From assembly GCF_018320785.1 (NCBI RefSeq), contig NC_054876.1, positions 17,692,212-17,756,211 of the forward strand: 64,000 nt of DNA, given 5' to 3'. Made by a program: the position numbers and the translations under genes. The notes beneath the pieces were generated by a model. That model saw nothing but the letters and a program-made list of their open reading frames with translations, ran no database searches and was not told the DNA's origin. Below are positions 1-11,750 of the stretch, in pieces. Numbering within the stretch: the first letter of the stretch is position 1; every line of letters starts with the position of its first letter. The stretch is from Cheilinus undulatus. Its lineage: Eukaryota; Chordata; Actinopteri; Labriformes; Labridae.

Positions 1-1500
1 ATCCAGTGTCATTAATGTGGGTGGTGAAACATCGTACGCACAAATGCACCGTGGAGACACGTTGTGTTGTGTTAGAGCCTGAAGTGTGCATTGGTTGCAG
101 AAAGCCTGGTCTTCATAGGATAACACAACAAATGTTCTCATTTGAGTCGGGTTTGGAGTTTAACTGTTGTATCCTCTCAAAGACGGGCAGGTCCTGGAAA
201 CACAATATCAATCCTCATCCTTATATCCAACAAGTTATTACAGTGCACACCACTCACTGTACATTATAAATCACATTGTGCGACCAAGCACGGGTTGATA
301 AACACCTTCAGAGGAAAATATATCCAGTGTGAGCCAAATTTCCTAGATTAATCCACAAAAAACGCTGCAAAGCGAAGACTTGAACTTCAAAGGCTGGGAT
401 ACAGGTTGCCGCCGGAAAGTTATAAGGCATGCTGGAAGATAATGTAGTGCCAACGAGTTGGGTAATAGTTTTACAACCACGGAGTTGCGAAAAATATCCT
501 TCCAAGAGTTGTTAAATTCAGTTTTATCTAATTATTAACTAAACGAACGGACGGTTGTCCTCCACTTACAACTTAGTATTTTAACTGGGTCCGGCTGTAA
601 TAGCTTATTTTCTACAGTCGGTCTTCATACAACGCCGCTGACTGTTAAAGACACACGCTATCACACATGCACATACACTGAGCTCTGTGCCTCCGGAGCA
701 CTGTGAGAAATCAGACACGATCCTCCTGAAGACACCGAGGGGAAAATAAATCCTTTCTCAAAATTATCACCGCTTAAAGAGCAGAAAATCTACAAAAAGT
801 ATGGGAGAAAAGTGGTCCAGGCTTCTCGTGGTCTCCATGTAAAGTTGATAAAGTTGAGAGACGCCGTGTACAGTTGCGACAACGTCCCAAAAATCTACCT
901 CCCGGACTGTCTCTCGCTCCCCTGGGATCTCATTGACAGTCTCTACCTGCTCACTGCCCTGCTGCCTTCACGTGCTGTGGGACATAGTAGAAGCAAGTGC
1001 ATACTATCGATGCACACGAACGAATCGATTTTAAAGAGAGGAAAGGATTCGTATTACATGACTTCATCTGACAAGAAACCAGTCAAACGAATGTCACCAC
1101 AAATGTTTAAGCTCTAATCTTTGTTACTGTTAACATCATAACGCACTGACCACTATGCAACTTTAGTTCCGACAGTTTTCCTCGATTATTGCATGCAATA
1201 AGATGACGTATTGCAATCTGCCTTCGTTCACAATAAACATGAGATTATGCTTTAGTTGTTTCACCCCCAAAACACTACCATATGAGAATTTTATTAGTTT
1301 CAGAAACATAAAGTAGAAATTTACGAGTAACAAGTGAAGTAAACACCGGACGCTGAGGGCGGAGCAGCCACAGTGTAGCGGTACCCATCAAGAACAAGAT
1401 GGTGCCGCCCTCTAGTGGAGAAAAAAAACAAACCGAATCAGAGCAGTGAAGACAACTAAAATGCACTGTGCTGAAATATATAAACAAATATTAAAAAAAA
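1..1500. other. left-edge intergenic DNA, unassigned
   Basis: No gene is recognised. The part from about 540 to 1000 is less AT-rich than its surroundings and contains a CACGTG E-box near 969. It could be the promoter or 5'UTR of a neighbour lying to the left. The open frames here match no family I know and lack a convincing splice context. Confidence 0.35.
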
Positions 1501-1524
1501 TAAATATAAAATATCTATAAAATC

Positions 1525-2235
1525 AGAGTGGAAAGTACAAAACCTTTGCACTCAAGTAAAAGTACAGTTACTTTGTTTAAAATTTACTAAAGTAAAAGTA
1601 CTGGTTTAGAAAAAAGTAAAAGTAAAATGTTTACTTTAAGCACTAAGTGGCTACTGAGGATTTGCACAATAAGATATAATCTTTCCATATTGGCAACAGG
1701 AGACTAGATCTCCAACCAGATTGGTCAGGTAAAGTCACACCTCTATAATAAAGTAAAATGCACAGCAAAATTGGCAGCGCTAATTCAACTCATATAGAGT
1801 TAAATTTATCAATTTTAAAGTGTCTTTATAGGGCCACTCTACATGACTACCACTGATGGAAGAATATGCATATCTGTTTAGAAGCCCCTAAAGCCACAGG
1901 CTGGAATCCCAACTCAGTGGATAACTTCACTTACAGTGCAAATGTGTCTCACATCAAAAACAACACTCCAATGGTTTCTGTGTTCAACAACTGTCTTGGG
2001 ATGTGATGTGCAATCATTCTCTCCCTATGTGCTACTTTGAAGTCAACAGAGTCGGAAAAAAAGTACAAGAGTACTGTGCTCAAGTGAAAGTAGAGTTACT
2101 CTGGATAAAAATACTTAAGTATAAGTAAAAGTACTGATTTCAAAATACACTCAAAAGTACAAGTACCCCCAAAAAAACTAGCCAATTACATTTACATAAT
2201 TTGAGTCAATGTAATTAGTTACTTTCCACCCATTA
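1525..2235. mobile_element. non-autonomous DNA transposon (MITE-like), copy 1
   Basis: Short inverted ends are visible: GTGGAAAGTA near 1528 and its complement TACTTTCCACC near 2219. Both ends are rich in repeated AAGTAAAAGTAC-type words. No transposase is present. A second copy of the same family lies at about 30783-31440 and shares the internal words about an AAGTA run followed by GAGTGGCTACT. The class is inferred (hAT-like is plausible); the target duplication is not clear. Confidence 0.6.
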
Positions 2236-2299
2236 GTAACTTTCCCGCCCTGTTTATAATACAAATAAACCATAAACTCTTAAACTGAGTCAAAGAACA

Positions 2300-2305
2300 T
2301 TTATT
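2300..2305 (-). terminator. hsf5: candidate poly(A) signal of hsf5
   Basis: TTTATT on the plus strand reads AATAAA on the minus strand, 825 bases downstream of the hsf5 stop codon and just before the MITE-like element. It would give a 3'UTR of about 0.85 kb. Transcript ends cannot be verified here. Confidence 0.5.
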
Positions 2306-3129
2306 TATAATCAATAACAGTTTTATACAGTGTTACTAAACCAGACAATTACAAGTCTTAAAAGTCACTGCAGCATTTAAGTGATGCAGTGCAAAACATC
2401 AAAGTTGGAAAGTGAAACTACCGATTGGCCTCAATCACAAAGTAATCTCTGACTAATTGATAAAATATTCAAACATTTTACTTAAATTGCTTTAATGTTC
2501 TATCCCCTCACAATATTAGTACATTGGAAGTTGCTTAAAGTCAAAAGAAAGCTCATTAAAAAGGGGAGTGATCAAGTTCATGCGGACCTGTTGCTGCAAT
2601 CCTGCATAAATTGCACATTTACTTAAAGGACTTTAAAGAATCACACATCTGTAAAGCCTTTATGTAATATTTTGTTCAAAAATAAAGGGTCAGAATATTG
2701 CTTTAAAGGTTTTAAATTCAATGACAAATCTTATCGCATCAAAAAATATGGCTGATAATCAAAAACAAACATTTCCAAAAGCCACTAAAAGCAAGCAAAT
2801 TCACTAACAAAGCTGCACAAAATCTAAAAAGCCAAACTTCCTTTTTTGAAAAAATATTTGAACTTGTAAGAATGTAAGTTTTTACAAACCAAGTATCATT
2901 GAAGTGTAAAGTGAGACCTTGAGATCAAATTATTTGCCGAATGAAGCCTCTCTTGCCACATGCCAATCGAATAAACAAGCACAGACCTAAAATGAGAAAT
3001 ACAATCAACTGTCAGTACCATGACCTGAAAAACAGCCTGTCCTTTGAAAAACATTTGTTCTTAAGGTGCTCCCTTGATATTTGCTGTAAGACTTACCTAT
3101 TAAACTGTACTTCCTGAACAGCTAATGCT

Positions 3130-3213
3130 TTAATCTTCACTGGTACCATTTGCAGTGTCACTGTCCTCAACAACTATAACATTATAGTTGTCCTCTGAAT
3201 AATCACTGGTAAC
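3130..3213 (-). CDS. hsf5: hsf5 terminal coding exon
   Basis: Minus-strand exon preceded by a TGGCAAG acceptor, in phase 0, encoding 27 acidic residues and TAA. It is too short for ordinary ORF listing and was found by walking the phase-0 donor of the 6173-6529 exon across the 2.96 kb Tc1-bearing intron. It assumes no further exon lies in that intron. Confidence 0.7.
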   Translation of the reverse strand, partial: VTSDYSEDNYNVIVVEDSDTANGTSED

Positions 3214-6200
3214 CTTGCCAGGGCACAGAAGAAACCATGCAGTAAGCATATGATATATGGCTATCCTGTTAAGCTATTATACACTCTCTTATCCACCTTG
3301 TATTCCTGGGAGCTCTACTGTGCATATTATTAGGGATGAAACTCCCAGTGATACAGAGTAGAACAAACACATTTGTCCCAGTGGTTAACCATAGTAGCTA
3401 ACCACCAACAGTGGTTGTTTTAAAAGGAATTGAATCTCAAATTAGAAAATATCGATTATTTTTTTAGATCATATGTTTAACCAGATTGTGTCATACGTTG
3501 TGAGTTATATTTCCTGAAATGCCTTTGCAGAGTTCTGGTACCATTGGGGTTGTAATAATGACCAGACTGAACTACAGTTGTGTCTTCAACAGCAGCATCC
3601 ATTCAAATATTTAAGATGAGCTTGAACTTATCTTGTTTTTTTCCCCTACCTCCTTTAACAAAACACTATTGTCTTCATTACAATGTAAATGGCTAACCAA
3701 ACAGGAGGACATTTCTTCATATTGTCCTCTCATCCCTCCATAGCTGAAAGAAGATGAATAATTACATCATCCCATCTGAGATACAGTAGATAACGTTCAC
3801 ATAATTCAATCTCTGAATCACTCTAGTTATCAGGATTTGTGTCTTATCACATAGTAACAACACCGCCCAAGGTCACACCCAGAATTCACACAAGGTACTG
3901 TAAGGACTAGGGACAAGGTGGATGGATATACAGTTGAAACCAGAAGTTTACATACACTATATAAAAAGGCACAGAAACTTTTTTTTTCTCACCATCTAAC
4001 ATTAAATCAGATCAAATTTTTCCTGTTTTTAGTCAATTAGATTACCAAAATTATTTCTATTTGCTAAATGCCAGAATAATGAGAAAAGGATTTTTTTAGA
4101 CAATTTTTATTACTTTCTTCAAAGTCAGAAGTTTACATACACTAAGATTACTATGCCTTTAAACAATTTGGGAAAGCCCAGATGATAATGTCATGTCTTT
4201 GGAAGCCTCTAATAGGTTTATTGACAACATTTGAGTTAATTAGAGGCACACCTGTGGATGTATTTTAAGGCACACCTGAAACACACTGCTTCTTTGTGTA
4301 ACATCATGGGAAAATCAAAAGAAATCAGCCAAGATATCAGGAAGAGAACTGTGGACTTGCACAAGTCTGGTTCATCCTTGGGTGCAATTTCCAGATGCCT
4401 GAAGGTGCCACGTTCATCTGATCAAACAATTATACGCAAATATAAACACCATGGGAATGTCCAGCCACCATACCGCTCAGGAACGAGGTTAGGTTCTGTG
4501 TCCCAGAGATGAACGTGCTTTGGTCCGAAAAGTGCATCTCAACCCAAGAACAAAAGCAAAAGACCTTGTGAAGATGCTGGCTGAAGCTGGTAAGAGTGTG
4601 TCATTGTCAACAGTCAAACGAGTCCTGTACCGATATAGGCTGAAAGGCCACTCTCCCAGGAAGAAGCCATTACTCCAAAAGAAACATAAAAAAGCCAGAT
4701 TACAGTTTGCAAATGCACACAGAGACAAAGACCTTAATTTTTGGAGACATGTTCTGTGGTCTGACGAAACTAAAATTGAACTTTTTGGCCATAATGACCA
4801 TCGTTACATTTGGAGAAAAAAGGGGGAAGCTTGCAAGCCTGAGAACACCATCCCAACTGTGAAACATGGGGGTGGCAGCATCATGTTGAGGGGTTGTTTA
4901 GCTGCAGGAGGGACTGGTGCACTTCACAAAATAGATGGCATCATGAGGAAAGAACATTATGTGGAAATACTGAAGCAACATCTCAAGACATCAGCCAGGA
5001 AGTTAAAGCTTAGGCGCAAATAGGTTTTCCAAATGGACAATGAACCTAAGCATACTGCCAAACTGGTTACAAAGTGGCTTAAGGATAACAAAGTCAATGT
5101 TTTGGAGTGGCCATCACAAAGCCCTGATCTCAATCCCATTGAAAATTTATGGGCAGAGCTGAAAAGGCATGTGCGAGCAAGGCAGCCTACAAACTTGGCT
5201 CAGTTACACCAGTTCTGCCAGGAGGAATGGGTCAAAATTCCTGCAAACTATTGTGAGAAGCTTGTGGAAGCATATCCAAAACGTTTGACCCAAGTCATAC
5301 AGTTTAGAGGCAATGCTACCAAATACTTATGAAATGTATGTAAACTTCTGACTCTCAAGAAAATAATAAAAAATTGTCTAAAAAATTATCTCTCTCTTAT
5401 TATTATGGCATTTAGCAAATAGAAATAATTTTGGTAATCCTAATTGGCCAAAAACAGGAAAAGTTTAATCTGATTTAATGTAAGACAGTGAGAAAAAAAA
5501 GTTTATGTGCCTTTTTATATAGTGTATGTAAACTTCTGGTTTCAACTGTAAATACCATATAAACACAAAGAGGCGCATTATGGAAATTATTTCTATTTCA
5601 AGCCTTATGGGGACACAACAGTAGGCCTTTGCAGATGAAGTTTTGTGTATTTGGCACAGGGGCGAAAAGTAGCAAACTATATTTAATCATGTTGCTTTTC
5701 TGTGCTTATGCTTTATTTGAATATGATTTCTTCAGAGTTCATTGTGCTAAACCATGACGAAACAGTACTGAACCAAACCAGACCACTTTGTGGAAATGGA
5801 CCCATACATGATTGTAGAATGACACAGTTTGTCCAACCTTTAGATGGAGGCTTTTTCAATTCCTGCCTGCTGTCGTTTCTCTGCGAGTTTGTTTTTTACT
5901 TTTTTTGTCTGAGTATTTCACTACTTTCAGAACACAAATGTATCTGAAAAATTTAAAATGTTTTTTTTATTTTTTCTCTCCAACACCTGGCATAGTCGCA
6001 CACAGCTCAAAGCATTTGGTATAATCATATTAACATGCATAATTACATATTGTTGGCTGCATGATTGTGTTTACTGCTGACTGCTAAACAAATTGCCCTG
6101 TCTCAGATATTATAAAGACAACCTTAAACCCCTCCTTTTAGACCTCATCACCTTTACAAAACTGAGCCTTACCTCAGATATGGCATCTTCAGGCAGCTGC

Positions 6201-9200
6201 ACTGGTATTGAAATCCCAAATTCCTCTTGTGGTTCCATTTTGGCTGGATTAGCCATGCTTGAGACTGCCTTTATGATTTGCCCATCAGAAATAGGCTCTT
6301 TTGAGAAGCTGATGGGAATGGCACTAGGTGGTGGCATAGACACAGGGCTTGGCTTCTCTGGGGTCTTGACTTTAATCAGTAATCTATCAGGAGTAGTTTG
6401 CATCACCTCATCTGCTATCTGGAAAATTCTGTCCAAATTAACTTCATTCTTATTCATCTCGTGGTTCTGCATGTTCTGCAGATTCAGGTTGTTATCCCCA
6501 GCACAGAACATATTGGCAGGGCAGCTCCCCTAAGAACAGTGAAAAGAAAACACATGTTAGATATAGTGTTTATGAAAAGAATAGTCATCATCCTGAAACA
6601 GTCACCCACCTGGTAGTATTTGTAAGGAGAGAACGGCCCTGCATGAAGCCCACTCGAGGCCATCTGGGATGCCCCAAGATTCATAGAGTAGTAATGGCAA
6701 GCTTTAAACAGGAGAAAGGGAAATATTTCAGGTTTTTATTCTGAAAAAATGACTAAGCTGAAACAAAAAAAAAAACATATGAATGATCAGTATTATTAGC
6801 TAAGGATGGGCAGTTTATTAAGTTTTAAGACATACCAATACATTTTCAAATAAAATAAATTAAATTCTTCTGCAAAAAAAGGTGTTAAGCCCAATGCTCA
6901 GTAAAAAAAATGTTTAAATTGAGAAAAACAAACAATATAGTAAGGTATTGCCGGGTTTTACTGTTTGTTTGTTTGTTTTTAATACTAGGCGTATTAACCA
7001 CAAGTTAATATATTTGAAATGCTATATCATAAAGAAAACTAAAATGATACTGATCCCTTTTTAATACCACAACAATTAAAATATTTTAAAATCTCAGCCA
7101 GGGGCGAGCATTGCAAATTAGCTCAAGCTAAAAATGCTGTAGTGTGTGGCAATGGTTTCTTGCTTCATACTTGTCCCTTTACAAATAAACATTAAATAAA
7201 TAAACAGAAGTCCTAATTACCCATTTTTGGGTATCTTGTTGTATTGAATAATGGTAAATTGCCATTAGACTCCTGCTTCCTGTCTAAATTAAACAAATAT
7301 GTTGGAAACATTTGGAAAAAGTGTGTGAAAGTGGTGATGAGCCCTCAACTGCTCTCTCTCTAATGCAGACTTCTGCTTAATCTATGACTAAAGATCCTTT
7401 AATTTCTATACACTTGATAGTAAAAATCACTTCTAAAAATGTATATTGATACTTTACCTTAGAATGCATGATATTGATTTGATTGTAAAACATCTTTATT
7501 GTTACTGAAAACTCACTGAGCTGGAGCACACATGTAGACTGTCTATGTAACAGATTACAACAGTTACATTTCCTACATTGGCTGAGAGTTCATGGTGTTG
7601 ACCAGACGTGTATTTGTGTTTTTTAATCAGGCTGTCTTATCAGGTACGGTATCACAGCATGGTTTGGTAACTTGACTGTGCAGTTAAATCCAATGAGCAC
7701 TGATTCACACTACATGAGGAAAAATAGGAGGTAAAAATCACACATCCCTACAGACTATTTTAGAGCAGGCTGCTCTCACGCAGGCCACTAACACTGTAAA
7801 TGATGAACCTCATGTTTTACACCCAGAGTATGAACTGCTGCCCTCAGGTTAGAGGTGCAGGGTTCCTCACTGTAGACTGAAAATGTTTAAAAAATCATTT
7901 GCACAGGACTTTGATTCCTGTTGTATTTCTGTCAAAGTGTTTTTCATGTGTAATCTGTATGTTTTTGATTGTTGTCTATGGCTGCGGCACGGGCGAAGAG
8001 CCCAAGACAAATTTCTCACTTTGTGAGACAAAAAAGTTTATCTTTTGTTAACTTATTTCAGTATGTAAAAAATTGACACAACCCCAGTATACGTAAATGG
8101 TGACAGTGTTTTTGTAAACATTGCATGGGAGTTTGCCAGCAAATTTTGAAAATTAAAAGCTTAACATTTCCCAGTATATTTCCCAGTATTGAATGTCTAA
8201 GTTTCATTGCTGTGGTATCATCTGACAGAATAAAGAATCATATGAAAGTTTATAATTCTGGTGTTGGGAAACCATTAGTTAATTCTTTTAAGAAAAAATA
8301 ATGAGATACATAATGTGTTTTGCCATTTGTTGAACATATATTGAGATAAGGATGGGCAATATGGAAAAAAAAACATTTCTGTCCATGTGTCTGTTTCATT
8401 CTGTTGTATCATGTTTGTCATCCCTGAAAAGTCTAACCAGGGACAAAGACTGCAAATTAGCTATGGCTAGAAGTCTTTTTTACACTGCAAAAGTTGGACT
8501 GTAATTAAATGCAACATTGCCTATGTATCGTCCCTGACAAACTTAGAATTTTATAAATAAATATAACACTCACACTCGTCTGCTACATACTGGATGAGAA
8601 GAGAGCAGCAGACTGTAAACAAATACTCGTAAATCAATGATTACACTGTTTAAAAAACATTTGAATAATGATAGATTTTTGTACCTTGCTGTTTTCACTG
8701 CCTAGCTGTGTTGAAAAAAAACCCATCTGTTATTAGAAAGTTTCCCTCCATTATCATGAGGCATTTTAATATCTTAATAAATAAAAATAGAAGAGCAGAA
8801 AAATATCAGCTGTAACCATTAAAACAGCAGAATAATATCTGCCTCTGCTGACTGCAGTGTGCATCATTTCCTTCTTCTACCCTCAACAGACCATTTAGGA
8901 TGCTACCTTTCAAGATCATCAAAAACAATTTACAAACTTAGTGCAGATTAAGCAAATAATCCTGACCGTTAAGATTAATTTTTGGTTCATACCATCCAGT
9001 CTTTAGCATATTATTACTATTTTTTTTTTTTTTATCTAATCTTTATTTAAGCATATGCAGACTCGTTGAGATCAAGATTATAAATGTGACCTGGTCAGCA
9101 GCACAAGTCAGAACAAATTAAGTTTACTTTGCATCCTTGCGGGCACAATTGACCTATGTTTTATCCCCACTTTTGTTAAATTTCAGTACAATGTTAAAAG

Positions 9201-10309
9201 AAGTGTGGTTTCTTACTTGTCCAACAGGTAAAGTGGTGCAATGCTCACCTGAGAAGTATCTGGGCTGATATGGTACATTTCTGTGGTTTGCATGGGCCAG
9301 TAACCCTTGTGGAGAATGCATTGCACTGGAGCCTGTGGCTTCTCCAGCATAGTGGTGACTGAAAGATGCTGGTATCCCTTTGTCTGGAGCAAAAACAGAT
9401 GGAGAAAGAGCTGCACCCTGACCCCTCATCAGGTATCTTGGTGGGACTGGGGTTCTATTGTGAGCTATCCCAGGCTGGACTTGCTTTGGATAGTAAGGAT
9501 GAGTTAACTTCTGATGGGTGGGAGTATGCAGCAAAGACGTCTCTGCTCCAAAAGAGAACATCATATTAGCACCCTGTTAGAAAACCATTGTAGTGAAATT
9601 GAACCTACTGGCTTGGGGAATAAAATACTGTTTTAAGCTCTGCTGATGATAAACCTGGGATATTCATTTAAGTTAGGTTTGGATAAAAATAACAGTAATT
9701 GAAAGAGTAAAGAAATGCTTGATTTTTGTAATGTAATTAAACATTCAACAACTGTAACACCATTCTACAATATAGTTTAGTATATTAACACTACAGTACT
9801 GTTTTTACAATCTACAGCAGAACAGCAGAAGACGTGCAGAAAAACTTACCTCTTTTAACATTACCACTGCTCACTCTTGCATATTTACTTGGGGGCCGAC
9901 AGCTGACGTTTTCACCAGCCTCGATCTTGGCCTTGTTCTCGGCAGTGAGTCTCCTCAGTCCCACAATAAGTTCAGGATGATTTCGCTTGAAGATTGGGTT
10001 GTAAAAATGCTGATACTTCCCACTTTTCTCTTCTTCATCAAAGGGCTCTGTTTTCCTGAAGCCATAAAGATTGAGCTGACGGATGAAGCTTGAGAAGTTG
10101 GTGGTTTTGAAGGCATCGGGGTTTTCGATGGGGAAGGTGCTGGGAGACAGGATCTGTTTCTCAAAAAGTTCCTTATCAATGAGGATGCCCTCGCCTTGGC
10201 TGTCCCAGCGGATGGCAGGCTTTGCTGGGCTGTTCACCAAACGCCACAGTTTAGCGGGAAAGTTATTAGGGTTGATGCTGTCAGGCAGTGGACAATTACC
10301 AGCATCCAT
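3130..10309 (-). CDS. hsf5: heat shock transcription factor 5, complete five-exon CDS
   Basis: A DNA-binding transcription factor of the HSF family, acting in the nucleus; HSF5 in other vertebrates is testis-biased and needed in spermatogenesis. Coding exons on the minus strand, 5' to 3', are 10309-9850, 9542-9249, 6701-6610, 6529-6173 and 3213-3130. All have AG/GT borders and matching phases, giving 428 aa and a TAA stop. Residues about 12-125 form the winged-helix HSF domain, including [10 protein letters not shown] and the hallmark [13 protein letters not shown]. The start chosen is the ATG just before the family-like [14 protein letters not shown] segment. HSF5 rather than HSF1/2/4 is inferred from the divergent domain, the absence of an evident heptad oligomerisation repeat after it, and the supt4h1/tspoap1 neighbourhood. 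The last exon encodes an acidic 27-residue tail (VTSDYSED...). The final intron holds a Tc1 transposon in the opposite orientation. Confidence 0.92.
3931..5548 (+). mobile_element. Tc1-like DNA transposon of the Sleeping Beauty IR/DR type
   Basis: 1618 bp flanked by TA on both sides (3929-3930 and 5549-5550). The outer ends begin CAGTTGAAACCAGAAGTTTA and mirror each other. Inner direct repeats recur at about 4125-4143 and 5331-5350 (AGAAGTTTACATACACT-like), so each end carries two transposase-binding repeats, the IR/DR arrangement known from Sleeping Beauty. The transposase between them is broken by only two visible lesions. The element sits in the last intron of hsf5, antisense to it. Confidence 0.96.
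4304..5332 (+). pseudogene. Tc1/Sleeping Beauty-like transposase, inactivated
   Basis: Cut-and-paste transposase of the Tc1/mariner superfamily. The N-terminal paired-like helix-turn-helix begins [20 protein letters not shown]. The catalytic triad is visible: D in [11 protein letters not shown] in [10 protein letters not shown], and E in NPIENLW, with 34 residues between the last two (DD34E). Two lesions break it: a frameshift between about 4490 and 4520, and an in-frame TAG at 5021-5023 where relatives have tryptophan before VFQ. Full length would be about 340 aa. Few lesions imply a fairly young insertion, now not autonomous. Confidence 0.93.
5560..6172. other. rest of the hsf5 last intron
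   Basis: AT-rich intronic DNA between the Tc1 element and the 6173-6529 exon. Nothing further is recognised. Confidence 0.5.
6702..9248. other. hsf5 intron, no further exon found
   Basis: 2.5 kb AT-rich intron. Apart from the LINE tail at 7740-8065 and a possible degraded repeat with a poly-T run at about 9020-9125, no feature is supported. The phase-1 donor at 9248 matches the phase-1 acceptor at 6702, so no extra exon is required. Confidence 0.5.
7740..8065 (+). mobile_element. 3' end fragment of a LINE (Rex1/CR1-L2 type)
   Basis: The end of a reverse-transcriptase ORF is recalled by CTGCTGCCCTCAGGTTAGAGG, followed by a short 3'UTR with GAAGAGCCCAAGACAAATTTC and the end-like AAAAAGTTTATCTTTTG. 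This is the usual 5'-truncated tail of fish non-LTR elements. It lies in the hsf5 intron between the 6610-6701 and 9249-9542 exons. Family assignment is from remembered tail words, not a search. Confidence 0.5.
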
Positions 10310-10319
10310 GCTTGTGTTT
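9850..10319 (-). CDS. hsf5: hsf5 exon 2, start codon and DNA-binding domain
   Basis: Acceptor CGATCCTAG at about 10320 precedes AAACACAAGC and the ATG at 10309. The exon encodes the whole HSF winged helix and ends at AGAG/GTAAGT in phase 1. Having the complete DNA-binding domain in one exon is unlike HSF1/2, where as I recall it is divided by an intron. Confidence 0.88.
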
Positions 10320-11080
10320 CTAGGATCGCACACAAAAATGTTAGAGTTAGTAAATTCAAGGATTCACCTCATCTAAGTATCAAGCCAACTGAATTTGCAA
10401 GCTAATGCTAGCTGGATAAGTATATACCAGTTGCAAAGTCCCATTCAACGATAACACTACCAAGGCAGCCTGCTATCATTTACAATGTGACGAAAAATGG
10501 AAATTAAAGTAATTCCCCCCCTAACTTCTCCTTAATGTTTTTAAATGTATAATCCTGTTGTTTATTATTATTATTCAAAATGCAAAATATTTTAACAGTT
10601 TATAGACTGCATGGCAGTTACAGACATTTAAACTCCATGCAGTACAATTTGGTCGTCATGTGGGTCTCATCTTCGCGTGGCTACGCAAAACTAACTGCAA
10701 CTTTAAGCTAACAGCTAAAATAAGAAAAAGACCTAGTTGAATAATTTTACTCTCTAAAGCTTGATAACAAGTACGGAACCCATGTTAACCCAGCGCTTAT
10801 TAAAAACAATTTTGCAGTCAGGTACAGAGTGAACTTAAAATAAAAGTGACCTTAAAATCCAAGCAGTCCTTGCGACCTAAACTGCTAGCTTTATCATAAC
10901 TGGTGCGCAAGTGACACTAGCATGAACGGTTAACTTCGATTAGACAACTTTAGGTGATGCTAACTAATCTTCCCTCAGTCTGGTTATTATTTTCTTGAAC
11001 AGATTACTTGATATTAATAAAGGTATTTTCGTGTTTTTTTGAGAATTCTATACTAAAAAGAAGCATGATGATGACTGTAC

Positions 11081-11160
11081 CTGAATCACAACGCTGACCG
11101 CAGATCCTTCTCTGTTCCCAGAGCTGTTGGTTGTTCCCGACCGTTACAGCTGTTAAAAAC
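11081..11160 (-). other. hsf5: candidate hsf5 5'UTR exon
   Basis: A strong donor (GATTCAG/GTACAG on the minus strand) at 11080-11081 could pair with the acceptor at 10320, making a non-coding first exon. The upper limit is a guess, since no TATA box or initiator decides it. Confidence 0.45.
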
Positions 11161-11750
11161 GTTGCTTCTTAAAACGAGTGACCATGCCAACCATCAGGAT
11201 TGAACGGTTACAGAAGTGACATAAGGGGCCAATTTTTGTGTCAGAATCTATCATTTCCTCTTGAAAAAAATGATCATTTCATGGTATATATCAATTTGTT
11301 CTTTGAAACCCACTTTGTCTGAATACATTTTTAGTAAATTTGAATAATGTAATTAATTTCATATTTATGCATCTCAGTCCCTAAAAATACCAGTAAATGA
11401 ATGGAGAATTGTCTCTGTTAAAAACAGAATTTTAATATTAGGGAATTAAAATTAAAACCGGGGCGTAGCCAGGATATAGCCCCGGATATTTAACTTTAGA
11501 AAACTCCGAAACATGCACTCTTTTTAAGAAATTTTAGAATGCCAACAAACCAACATCATTTGAGCAAAAATAACAGCTCCACCTGAAAAAGTCATCCTTT
11601 AGAGCCAACACCCTGTTTATTATGTAAATGTTTTCAAAGTGCCCCTTCTTTTAAAAGCAACACATTGATGATCAATAATTTCCACTTCATTCCTAAAAGA
11701 TCCTCTTTAAAAAAGCAGACTGTTTATTTTCAAAGCTATTTAACAAAGGT

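Noticed and set aside
812-1117. 101-codon open frame near the left edge
   Set aside because: Unrecognisable protein and a stop shortly beyond; the region looks more like a promoter or 5'UTR of an outside gene.
9543-9564. Upstream ATG-containing start of an hsf5 exon
   Set aside because: Extending to the acceptor at about 9577 breaks phase and creates a stop; the acceptor at 9543 (GGAGCAG) keeps the frame.
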